From: Lawsonibacter hominis
Lineage (GTDB): Bacteria > Bacillota > Clostridia > Oscillospirales > Oscillospiraceae
Direction: 5' to 3'
Assembly (NCBI RefSeq): GCF_014287895.1
Contig: NZ_JACOPP010000004.1
Coordinates: 124,001 to 188,000 of the forward strand
DNA: 64,000 bases
The notes beneath the pieces were generated by a model. It did no database searches and was not told the DNA's origin. It worked only from the letters and a program-made list of their open reading frames with translations. Positions 16,674-26,900 of this stretch are shown here, one piece after another; the stretch's first letter is position 1, and the number at the start of each line of letters is the position of its first letter. The position numbers were made by a program, and so were the translations under genes.

Positions 16674-17342
16674 ATGCCCAAAGCCATCGTGGTGGTGGAG
16701 GATGACGAGAGCATCCGCGAGATGCTGCGCTACTATTTCCAGTCGGTGGGCTATGCCGTGCGCTCCTATGAGTCGGGGGAGGCCCTCTTCCAGGAGGAAG
16801 AGGGCGAAAGCCTGCCCGCCCTGTACATCCTGGATATCATGCTTCCCGGCATGGACGGCCTGGAGATCCTGCGCCGCCTGCGCTCAGGCCGGGACACCGG
16901 CGACATCCCGGTCATCATGCTCACCGCCCGCACCGCTGAGATGGACCGTGTCTCCGGCCTCGAGGCGGGCGCGGACGACTATGTGGTCAAGCCCTTCGGC
17001 ATCATGGAGCTTCAGGCACGGGTCAAAGCGGTGCTTCGCCGCACCCAGCGGAAGGGCGATCAAATCCTGACCTGCGGCGACCTGGAGATCGATCCCGCCG
17101 CCCGCGAGGTGCGCAAGAGCGGCGTTTTGGTGGAACTGACCTTTAAGGAATTCGAGCTTCTGCGCCTGCTGTGCACCCGCCAGGGCGTGGCCCTCACCCG
17201 GGACGAGATCCTTCAGGCCGTCTGGGACTACGATTACACCGGCGAGACCCGCACCGTGGATATGCACGTCAAAGCCCTGCGCCAAAAGCTGGGGGAGGAC
17301 GTGATCACCACCGTCCGGGGCGTGGGCTATAAAATGAGCTGA
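16674..17342 (+). CDS. phoB: PhoB-type OmpR-family response regulator
   Basis: This 222-residue regulator has a receiver domain with acidic pocket VEDDES, phosphoacceptor Asp54 (YILDIMLPG), conserved Thr/Lys (MLTARTAE, VKPFG) and a C-terminal winged helix (LTFKEFELLRLLCTRQGVALTRDEIL, TVDMHVKALRQKLG). The context with phoU and the sensor kinase marks it as the phosphate regulator, and the probable binding sites are the direct repeats at 12345-12385. The Gram-positive equivalent is often named phoP. Confidence 0.9.
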   Translation: MPKAIVVVEDDESIREMLRYYFQSVGYAVRSYESGEALFQEEEGESLPALYILDIMLPGMDGLEILRRLRSGRDTGDIPVIMLTARTAEMDRVSGLEAGADDYVVKPFGIMELQARVKAVLRRTQRKGDQILTCGDLEIDPAAREVRKSGVLVELTFKEFELLRLLCTRQGVALTRDEILQAVWDYDYTGETRTVDMHVKALRQKLGEDVITTVRGVGYKMS

Positions 17343-17421
17343 GAACGCCCTTTCCCATCCCCTCACAGGGCCGGCCCGCCCGGCCCGCCGTCCCCCACTC
17401 CTATTTCCGGAGGTCCTGCCA

Positions 17422-19146
17422 ATGAAAAAACGTATCATCGGGGCTACGCTGCTTACCGTGGTGTGCGCCCTGCTCATCTCCAATCTCGTGGGGGTGCTCA
17501 TGTTCCGCAGCCGGGAGGTGGAGGCCGCCCGGGAAAATCTCCGGGAACTGCTGATCCTCATGGACGCCCAAAGCGCCATCACCGACCCGGAGGGTGTGGT
17601 CGCCCAGTTCCTGCAGGCCGCCCCGGAAAAACGCCTGACCATCATCGACACGGACGGTACGGTACTGGCCGATACGGAGGCCGACCCGGCGCTGTTGGAC
17701 GACCACGGTACGCGGCCCGAGGTGGAACGGGCCTCCTCCAGCGGCTGGGGGGAGGCTACCCGCCGCTCGGACACGCTGGGCACCGACATGTTCTATGTGG
17801 CCAAGCGTTTTGCCGACGGTATGGTGGGCCGTGCCTCCATGCCCCTGTCCTCCATCAACAGCCTGGCCCTGAGCAGCGTATGGGGCTTTCTGCTGGCCTC
17901 CGCGGCGGGCGTGCTGCTGACCCTGATCCTGTCCCGGCGCACGGCCAACAAGGTCCTGGAGCCCCTCAACGCCGTGGGCGGCGCCCTGCAGGGCGTTCTG
18001 GACGGCACCCAGACCCCGGTTCTGGAGGAATTCCAGGCCGACGACGAGCTGCGGCCCATCCTGCGCTATATCGACAAGCTCATGGAGCGGCTGGGCGGTT
18101 ACATTCAGTCCATCACCGCCGAGCGGGACAAGGTGGGGCTCATCCTGGACTGCATGGGCGAGGGTCTGATCCTGCTGGACGAGGGCGGCAGGGTGTTGGC
18201 CATCAACCGCGCGGCCCGTTCCCTGTTCGGCATTCCGGAGGGGGAAGAGGACGGCGCTCTGCTGCTCACCCGTTCCCGCCGCCTGCGGGAGGCCATTGCC
18301 GAATCCAAGCAGCGGCACAGCGGCGTGGTGCTGGATGTGGACGCCCTTACCGAACAGGCCCGCAGCCTGCGCATGTTCATCTCCCCCGTCTCCGGCCGCC
18401 AGTATGAGGGCCAGCGGGTGGGCACGTCCATCCTGATCTCCGACGTGACCGAGCTGAAAAAAGCGGAAGGCATCCGCAGCGAGTTTACCGCCAACGTCTC
18501 TCATGAGCTCAAAACTCCGTTGACCTCCATCAAAGGCTTTACAGACATGCTCTCCACCGGTATGGTGGCCTCTCCGGAGGATCAAAAGCGTTTTATCACC
18601 ATGATCGGTGTGGAGGTCGACCGGCTGATCGATCTGATCAACGACATTCTCAAGCTCTCCGAGCTGGAGTCGGTCGCCATTGCCCAATGCGAGGAGCATT
18701 CCGACGTTCTGAGCGTAGCCCGGGAGACCGCCGCGCTTCTCGCCCCCGCCGCGCAAAAGGCGGGCGTAACGCTGAACGTATCCGGCAGCGCCGCCTCTGT
18801 GGCCGTGCCGCAGGGCCGTTTGAAGGAGCTGCTGCTCAACCTGATGGAAAACGGCCTCAAGTACAACGAGCCCGGCGGCCGGGTAGAGGTGAACGCCGCC
18901 GCCCGGGACGGCCAGGCTGTGATCTGCGTGTCCGATACCGGCATCGGCATTCCCGACGAGGCCAAAAATCGCGTCTTTGAGCGCTTTTACCGGGTCGATA
19001 AGGGCCGCGCCCGCAAAAACGGCGGTACCGGCCTGGGGCTGGCCATCGTCAAGCATATCGTCCAGCTCTATGGTGGCCGGGTCACGCTCTCCAGCACCGT
19101 CGGCAAGGGCTCTGTGTTCACCATTACCCTACCGCTTGCAGAATAG
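17422..19146 (+). CDS. phoR: PhoR-type sensor histidine kinase
   Basis: This 574-residue membrane kinase has a TM helix at the N-terminus, an extracellular segment (about 35-150), a second TM, HAMP and PAS-like regions (about 230-340), a HisKA dimerisation helix with His361 in NVSHELKTPLTSIKGF, and HATPase motifs N (NLMENGLKYN), G1 (VSDTGIGIP) and G2 (GGTGLGLAIVKHIV). It follows the response regulator by 79 bases with GGAGGTCC ahead of the ATG. A hairpin shared with the convergent protease gene follows the stop. Confidence 0.93.
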   Translation: MKKRIIGATLLTVVCALLISNLVGVLMFRSREVEAARENLRELLILMDAQSAITDPEGVVAQFLQAAPEKRLTIIDTDGTVLADTEADPALLDDHGTRPEVERASSSGWGEATRRSDTLGTDMFYVAKRFADGMVGRASMPLSSINSLALSSVWGFLLASAAGVLLTLILSRRTANKVLEPLNAVGGALQGVLDGTQTPVLEEFQADDELRPILRYIDKLMERLGGYIQSITAERDKVGLILDCMGEGLILLDEGGRVLAINRAARSLFGIPEGEEDGALLLTRSRRLREAIAESKQRHSGVVLDVDALTEQARSLRMFISPVSGRQYEGQRVGTSILISDVTELKKAEGIRSEFTANVSHELKTPLTSIKGFTDMLSTGMVASPEDQKRFITMIGVEVDRLIDLINDILKLSELESVAIAQCEEHSDVLSVARETAALLAPAAQKAGVTLNVSGSAASVAVPQGRLKELLLNLMENGLKYNEPGGRVEVNAAARDGQAVICVSDTGIGIPDEAKNRVFERFYRVDKGRARKNGGTGLGLAIVKHIVQLYGGRVTLSSTVGKGSVFTITLPLAE

Positions 19147-19169
19147 ACCACACGTTACCGCAGACAGAA

Positions 19170-19215
19170 CGGGACCCCGCGCCGCACCCCCGAAGGGATG
19201 CGGTGCGGGGTCCCG
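19170..19215. terminator. Hairpin between convergent phoR and the S8 protease
   Basis: CGGGACCCCGC and GCGGGGTCCCG form a long stem, extended by CCGCA/TGCGG, around CCCCCGAAGGGA. It lies 23 bases after phoR and about 70 bases from the protease stop. T-tracts are weak on both sides, so termination may be partial in either direction. Confidence 0.55.
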
Positions 19216-19285
19216 CTTGTCAAAACAGGATCGTCATCGCCCGCCTGGCAGCGTCCACCCGCTTTTTCGACAGTTTCGCGGGGGG

Positions 19286-20908
19286 TCAGGACTCCAGCGT
19301 ACGGGTCCCGTTCAGTAAAGCGTATTCGGCTTCTCTCAGCGGCGCGCCGGTCTCATCCACCCAGAACAGGCTGCCCAGCACGGCCCCGTCCCGGATCTCC
19401 ACCTCCACGTCCGCAATGCGGTCTGTCCCCTGCGGCAGCTGTTCTACCGCCAGCAGCCGCCCATCGGAAGCATACTGTGCGAAATAGCGGGTGGAGACAT
19501 CGCTCCATGCCGCATAATAGGTCTTGTCCCCCACACAGCCGGCCGGGAGCTCCCCAACAGGCGTACCGGAAGCGTCCTCCGTCTCGTACCAGCCCAAAAA
19601 GCGGTACCCCGGCCGGACCGGCTCCGGCAGGGGGATATCCTCCGGCCCCAGGGCATACGCCCGGGGAACCTGCGCGCCCGGCGCAAACGCCGCATCCTCC
19701 GCGCCCAGGCGATAGGTGACGGAATAGCTTCGGTCCAGCGCCCCGGCGAAGGCTGCGATGTCCGCCAGTCCAAAACCATAGTACAGGTCGTAGCCCGCCT
19801 CGCCCAGATCGACAGCGCTGCCGCAGAGCAGCGCTGTAAACGTCTCCGGGGCGATCGCCCGGCTGCGCTGCTTGGCCATGGCGGCCATGGCCGTGACCAC
19901 CGGCGCGGCAAAGGAAGTGCCCTGTTTGGTCGCCGTACCCCCATCCAGATAGAGAGACTGTACGCCCGTACCCGGCGCGGCCACCGTGACCCTGTCGTTA
20001 AAGTAGGAATAGCTGGAATCAAAGCTCACCGTTTCCCCGTCCTGCTTGCAGGCGGACACGCTCACTACGCCGTCGTAGGAGGCGGGGTACATGTAACAGG
20101 CGCTGCTCTTTGTCTCGCCGGACTTATAATTTCCCGCGGCGGCGATGACGAGAATTCCGGCATCCACCGCATCCTGACAGGCCTTTTTCAGGCTTTCGTT
20201 TCCGTACTTCCCCCCGATGCTGAGGTTGATCACATCCACGCCCTGTTTGACGGCGTAATCGATGGCCTGGATCAGCAGGGCGGTATCCGAACCCCCGTTT
20301 TTCGTCACACAAATAGGCAGGATCGTCACATCCGGGGCTACCCCGTCCACCCCCAGGGCGTTGTTCACCTGGGCCGCGATAACGCCTGCCACAAAGGTGC
20401 CGTGCCAGACGTCCACCCCGTCGTCGGTGCCCGCAAGATCGTAGTAATCCAGGATATGCTCCTGCTTGAAATCCGGATGTTCCCGGTACACTCCGGAGTC
20501 GATCACCGCCACCGTGACTCCCGTACCGCGCATATCGTACGCGCCCTGCCCGTCGGTATGCTCCCAGGCGGTCTGGGCATGGACCGTGAGCAGGTTCCAC
20601 TGAGCGGGCATATAGCTCCCGCTCTCCAGCAGCTCCAGGCGGTAATTGGGCTCGTAGTACTCCGCCATGCCCAGCTGGTCCATTGCCTGGGCCGTCTCCA
20701 GATCCTCCACCCGATACAGTCCGTCGCTTACTTCTTCACAGGTGCCTGCGCTCAGAAGCACAGGGCCGTTCCATTCCCTCGGATCGCTCAGGCGCACCAG
20801 GTATCCGTCGAACTCCGTCTCCGGCTGCTCCGCCGCCCGTCCGGGGGACAGCAGCAGGACGGACGCTACCGTCAGGAGCGCAAGCGCCCGATAGCCCAGC
20901 CGTCTCAT
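19286..20908 (-). CDS. Secreted S8 (subtilisin-like) serine protease with InlB-type repeat
   Basis: The 540-residue protein has a signal peptide (residues 1-25, cleavage near GRAAEQ), a short propeptide-like region and a subtilase domain with Asp137 (VIDSGVYREHPDF), His169 (WHGTFVAG), Asn260 (AAAGN) and Ser332 (QGTSFAAP), so the catalytic machinery is complete. The C-terminal third has one Listeria-Bacteroides (InlB B) repeat around RPGYRFLGWYETEDASGTPVG. The ATG is 10 bases from AAAGGAGG. It lies downstream of the giant SLH protein on the same strand, 80 bases away with a hairpin between. A role in surface-protein maturation or shedding is inference. Confidence 0.9.
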   Translation of the reverse strand: MRRLGYRALALLTVASVLLLSPGRAAEQPETEFDGYLVRLSDPREWNGPVLLSAGTCEEVSDGLYRVEDLETAQAMDQLGMAEYYEPNYRLELLESGSYMPAQWNLLTVHAQTAWEHTDGQGAYDMRGTGVTVAVIDSGVYREHPDFKQEHILDYYDLAGTDDGVDVWHGTFVAGVIAAQVNNALGVDGVAPDVTILPICVTKNGGSDTALLIQAIDYAVKQGVDVINLSIGGKYGNESLKKACQDAVDAGILVIAAAGNYKSGETKSSACYMYPASYDGVVSVSACKQDGETVSFDSSYSYFNDRVTVAAPGTGVQSLYLDGGTATKQGTSFAAPVVTAMAAMAKQRSRAIAPETFTALLCGSAVDLGEAGYDLYYGFGLADIAAFAGALDRSYSVTYRLGAEDAAFAPGAQVPRAYALGPEDIPLPEPVRPGYRFLGWYETEDASGTPVGELPAGCVGDKTYYAAWSDVSTRYFAQYASDGRLLAVEQLPQGTDRIADVEVEIRDGAVLGSLFWVDETGAPLREAEYALLNGTRTLES

Positions 20909-20948
20909 CCGCCATGTGCCTCCTTTCCATTTTGCGTCCGGAACGCGC

Positions 20949-20977
20949 CTGCGGGGACCGCAAGGCGGTCCCCGCAG
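20949..20977 (-). terminator. Hairpin between the giant SLH gene and the protease gene
   Basis: CTGCGGGGACCGC-AAG-GCGGTCCCCGCAG is a perfect 13-bp stem located 12 bases after the giant gene's stop codon. It lacks a T-tract, so partial read-through to the protease is plausible. Confidence 0.55.
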
Positions 20978-20988
20978 TTCTTATTCTC

Positions 20989-23900
20989 TCATACGCCGCA
21001 GTATTTTTCAACCAGTTTTGTCACAAAGCGGGTCAGCAGCGTGCTCACCTCCATGCGGCTTGCGCTCTGCTTCGGTGCAAAGGCGTTCCCGCCGACGCCC
21101 TGGACCAGGCCGGCCCGGGTGCAGATATCCACGCAGTCCGCCGCCCAGGTGCTGATGCCCGCGCCATCGGCGAACGCCGCGCCGGAGAACTCCCGGTCCA
21201 GCGTCCAGCCCAGGTGCTCCAGGAAACGGCACAGGAACACGCACATCTGCTCCCGGCTGACCGGGTCGTCCGGCCCGAAGCGCTCGGCGCTGTAGCCGTC
21301 CGCGATACCGTTTGCAACGGCCCACCGTACCGCCTGGCGGTACCACTCGCCCTTCAGATCGGTGAAGGTCAGCCCGCCCTCCGCCGCCGGGCTGCCCGCC
21401 ATGCGCCAGAGCACGGTAACGAACATGGCCCGGGTCATGGGCAGGTTGGGAGAGAACAGACCCTCGCCCGTACCTGTGAACAGCTCCCTGCGGGCGGTAA
21501 AGCCGATGGACTCAGCGCCCCAAAGCCAATCGGTATCCTCGAAATCGGCGCTGCCCATCACCAGCGCGTAGTCTCCCGCGCCCGCGGCGATATACTGCGC
21601 GGCGCCGTCCGAAACCAGGCACCACGGCCGGATGACCGCCGTTCCGCCCAGGTCGGTATACTGCACCACCATGCCGCTTTTTGCCTCATCCGGCTTTACG
21701 ATCAGGCGGTTCACGTCGAAGCCTTCCTCCAGCGTGCCCCTGGGGATATAAACGGCCAGGCCGCCGCCCTTGAGCACCACATTGCTGGTCTGGTTAGCCT
21801 CCACGATGCTTTGGCTGTCCGCACGGGTCAGGTCCGCTTTGGACGACTTGATGGTATACACCGCCGAGCCGTTGCCGTCCGCGCTGACCCCGCGCAGGTT
21901 GCTGCGGCTGCCCGCGCTGGAGGAGCCGCCGAAGATGCTGTTGTCAACGACGGTCACCACGATCACGTCCGCCCCGTCCCAATAGCCGCTCGCACCTTCG
22001 TAAGCCGCCGCCGAAGCATTCTGGAGCGCCTGTACCGCGCCGTCATATCCGGCCTGTGCGGCTTCTACGGCGGCCTTCAGCCGTTCCAGCTCCTCCGCAA
22101 CCGGGTCCTTCGCCTCTGCCAGCGCCCGTTTGGCGTCGTTCAGCGTCTTCCGGGCGGCAACCAGCGTCGCGAGCTGTGCCTGCGTGGCGCCATAGACGCC
22201 GCGCACCGCCACCAGATACTGCCCCGCCTTGAGGCCTGTAAAGGTCTTGGCCCGCTGATTGACCGCCGGGTCGTCGGCCAGGCTCCAGACGATGTCATCC
22301 TGGGTGCTCTGCGCTGTGTCCAGCGCGAGGAAGTCTGCGATGCCGGGCGTGCTGCCCTTGTAGCCGGGTGCGGCCAGGATGGCAAACTCAAAGCTTTCCG
22401 TGTTGCCGCCTGCCGCGGTGGCCAGCACCTGTCCGTCCGATGCGGAGCTGCTGGATGCATTCAGGGTGACAGCCCGCACCGTAATGGCGTCGTCCGCCAC
22501 GCTCACCGGCAGACTGCTCACATTTGCCGGGTCTGCCGCGTCCCGTACCACCAGCAGGTACGCGCCGGGGGTCAGGCCTTCGTAGACGCACCGGAACGCG
22601 TTGCCCTTGTTCACCGGCGTCCAGACCAGTTCCGTGTCCTCCGCCAGTCCGTTCAGGTCATAGCCGCCGGGAACCAGCGCCGTCTGGTAGCGGGCATGAT
22701 AGTCGTTTTGTGCCTCGTTGGAATCCTCCCCGTGATAGGAGGCGCCGACGGCCCCGCTCAAGTCTGCTTCCACTCTGCCGTTGTTCCGGGCCTGGTTCCA
22801 GGCGCCGGTGGAGGCGGCGGAGCACCCGGCAAGGTCCAGCTTGAGGGCGTCTACGGTGCATGCAATGCTGTTCCGGTTTCCGCCCGCATCCTCCGCTGTG
22901 ATGGTGTAGGTACCGTTGTACGCGATCTCCAGCGTCCCGTAGAGGTTCTTGCCCGGCTGCGCGTTCACCTTATAGCCGTTGACGGCCACATCCGTGATCT
23001 GCGCAGCTGCGCTTCCGGTCTTGTAGGCGCTCCACTCCAGCGCTCCGCCGGCCTGGTTGAAGGCCAGCGTCACCTGCGGCAGATTTGCGTCCACCTGGCC
23101 CATGTACAGCACTTGCGCGCTCCAGGTCTTATCACTGTTTACGGTGCGGGTCCAGTAGATGCCGTTTCCGCTGACCTTGAACATCGCCGCGTTCGAGGCC
23201 TCGGCGGTCATCGGCGCAAAACTGCTGCCGTCGAAGCAATAGACTTCATGCGTGTTTCCAGTGGCCTTTTCATTTCCGCTCTGCTCGGTAAAGGTGATGT
23301 TCAGTTTCTCGATGGCCCCCGTACCGACGGGAGTCCCACCCCACTTGGCCGCATCCAGATAGAAGTCCGCACCGTACCGCGGTACGGCCACGGTGGTCTC
23401 GTCGCCCGAAGCCGCCGTGTTGAACCAATCCACGATCAGGGTGGTGCTGACGGTGTTTCCGGAGATATCCACCGCCGTGATGTCGTAGTTCCCGTTGGCG
23501 GCCAGGGCTCCGAAATCATACCGCCAGAGCAGGCCGTCCCCATCCAGCTGCGTTACCGCGCCGCTGGCGGCGTTGCAGCGGGTGCCGTTTATGCTGATAT
23601 AGTCCAGTCCGTTGTTGTCCAGCACGTAAAGGGACAGGGGGATCGCCGCGCCCCCGCCCGTGATGGAAGCCGTGGCGGGGAAGCTGCGGCTCCAGATGAA
23701 GAGCGGGTTGGTCCCGTCATAGTCCGGCGTAGGCACCACGCCGCCGGAATAGTGCTCCACCAGCCGGTCAAAGCTTGCGGTGGTGCTGGTGATCTTGACG
23801 GTCACGGTATACGCCGTGTTGTCGTCGTTCGAGCCGAGCGTGATCTTCGTGGGCGTCGATCCGCCGGTGGCGTTGGTACAGGCGTCGCCCTGATAGTTGG

Positions 23901-26900
23901 GATAGTCCTTGCTGCTCACCTCGATCGAGCCCTGGAAATAAAGGTCGATGGACTCGGCCACGGTACGGAAGGTGAAGGATGCGCCCTGCTCGCCGATGGA
24001 CAGGTTGCTGCGCAGGGGGATCTCCGCGCTCCCGCCCGTGCCCCAGCCGGGGGCGCTGTTGAACGCCCAGGACTGGTTCCCGACCGCTTCCGCATCGTAG
24101 GGCGTACCGTCGGCGTTGTAGAAGGTGAACGCGCCGTTGTCGTTGAAGATATCGATGCCCTCGGCAGCCTCCGTGACGGTAAAGGCCACGGCGACCCGGC
24201 TTTCCGTATCCGCGTCATAGAGATGGATGACGCCGGTGCCCGGCCTGGAGGGCGTGATGGACAACACGCCGGAGACGCTTCCGCCTGCGGCCGTGCTCTG
24301 CCGGAAATTGAGTATGCCGATGTTTGGTCCGTCTGTGGCATCGTCGATCTCCGTGACGCTGAGGGCGGGCCGGGTCCCCCGGGCGCTGACCGCGGTCACG
24401 GGCACCAGCGTGGTGGTCCCCATGGGGATGACCACGGAAGGAGCCGCGGTATAGCGGGTAACTGCCTGCAGGTCGACCGTCTGCGCGTTATTGGCGGCGT
24501 AGTACTCGTCATGTACGGCGTTGACCACGCCCGCGTCCAGGCCGGTAATCCGGTCGGAACCGGTGAACAGCTCGATCTTCAGCTTCAGGTAGCCGGACTC
24601 TCCCGCCGCGAAGGCCTTGGAAGGCACTGTGACGGTGCCGCTGACCCGCCTGCCGTATCCGGCCTCCAGGTCGTTGTTTCCGTCCGCGGCGTTGTAGAGG
24701 TAAAGGATCCCCTGCGCCAGATTGGCGTCCCCGTTTTCGTCCGCCGCCAGGGTCTCCAGCCTTCTGGCCTGGTCGACGGTCAGGTCGCTGCCCGTGAGGG
24801 GGAGCACCGCGTAGGTGGCCTCGCCGTTTTCATCCGTTGCGTCGGCATAGGTAAACTGCGCATAGACGCCCTCCGCCTTGCCGGAACCCCGGTTGGCAGC
24901 CACGAACTCCACGTTCAGCGTGGTCGTGCTGCCGTCTGCCGAAACATTTGCGACTGTGGCCGTCAGATCCTCCACGCCCAGGTCCGGGTATTGCTCCACC
25001 GTGAACAGGTCGACGGATACGTTGGCGGGGTCTTCGTAGCCCGCCCCCTCGTACTCCTGCAGGGTAAGGGTGAACGTTGTCCCCTCCGGCAGGTCGCGCT
25101 CCAGCGCGGCGCAGTCGCCGTCCAGGACCAAGGTCTGTCCCGAGCGGATGTTGCTTTCGATCTTCCAGCTGGCCAACGCCTGACCATCGGCGGTCAGGGT
25201 GGCGGTGATGGGCTGCGCCGGGCTGCCCCGGAAGGCCGTGTCACCGGTGTTGACCGCACTCAGGCTCACATAGAGCCGGCTGCCCACGCTGAAGTCCGTG
25301 TGGCCGAACGCAAGCTTCCCCTCGCCCAGATTCTGGCTGCCTTTTCCGTAGCTCACGGCATACATGCCCAGGGAACTGCTCATGCCGCCGTCTGCATACT
25401 CCGGCATGACCATGTACGCGGTCTCGGCGCCGTTTGTATAGGAGACGACGCCCAATTCGGCCAGCGTCCCCTGCGTGAGCACCAGCAGCTCGCCCGCAGC
25501 GCCCTGCACGGCCTGTACGTTGGAGAAGGTCAGGTTGTTCTTGTCGCCCAGATCGTCGGGGTAGGCCTTCAGATTGGCCAGCACGTTGTCCGCGTCCTCA
25601 CCGTAGAGGCTGCGCACGTCCGCGTCGGTCAGCAGGCCTCCGCCTTCTCCCGCAAGGCCCAGATAGGCCGCCTGGGCGGTAAGGCTGCCCCAGTCGTACC
25701 GGAGGGACGCCTCATAGGTGTCCATGTTGCGCATGGCCAGCATGACCCCGTCGCCCCAGGTATTGGTGGCCGGATCATATGCGGACAGATACAGGGCGTT
25801 GTTGGTGGTGTTGGGCACGCTCCCCACATAGACGGCAAACAGGTTGCCCTTGGCGTCCGCGCCAATGGTGACCTCCAGCTTGCCGGAGGCCTCCTGCGCC
25901 CCGTCCGCGTGCTTCGCGCCGGTAAAGAAGGGGTGGATGGCGCCCGTCTGGGATGCGGTGATGCTCTTCAGACTGTCATCCAAAATGAGATAGGTGGCCC
26001 CGTTCATTTCAAAGAGCAGGAAGGTATGCTCCTGCACCGCCATCGTGGAGAAGGATTCTTCCGTTCCGGTCAGCATATCGCTGTCGACCGCCGCGGTCAG
26101 GAAGCTCAGGTTGGAGAAATAGGGACTCTCATAGGCGGTAAAGGCCCCGGCGGCGGTATAGATTCCGTCCTTACCGCTGTCTTGGTCGTAATCCCGCGTC
26201 ATGCGCAGCAGGTACGGCGTGCCCCACTCGACCGTATCGCCGGAGGCCGTGACCTTGCGCAGGAAGAGCCGCTCCACCGTAAGATGATCCGCGTTTTTGC
26301 CGCTGCCCTCGTAGGCGTCCTGCCGGGTGGTGTAGGCCAGGTAGTACGCGCCGTCGTCCAGCTGGGTGAACTCCACGTTGCCCAGCGTCTGTCCCTCGGC
26401 CAGCGCCATGGAGGATACCTTCCATACGCCGCCGCTCTGGCAGGCCAGGTTCAGGTTGGACCGGGTACCCAGCACGTCCAGCGTGGATTTTTTTGTGCTC
26501 TTCAGGTAGTCGGCGTAGTCGGTGTCCGCCATCCCGCTGTCCGTCAGGAACTGGACGTACCGATCGTACGCCTCGCCGGACGCATCCTGCGTCAGCGTGC
26601 TGCCGAAGAACACCGCGCTGCCGCTGCCGTTGGAGGCGGGTGCGAACACATAGCCCACGCTGCCTCCCGCGCCGTCGCCCCCCAGGATCTGGGCCGGATG
26701 GAAGGCCGCGTCATTTCGGATCTCCGGCGCGCCCTCGCCCTCACCGGAATAGGGCGTGCTGGTATAGCTCCATTCGGCGGCCTTGAGGACGGTGTTCTGC
26801 GCCGCGCTCTTCAGCCGGTCCTGGAGGTAGGCGTTGTAGCTGTCCAGGGACAGGTAGTAGGCATGCCATGCCTGATAGGAGTCCCGGTCCGCCGCATAGG

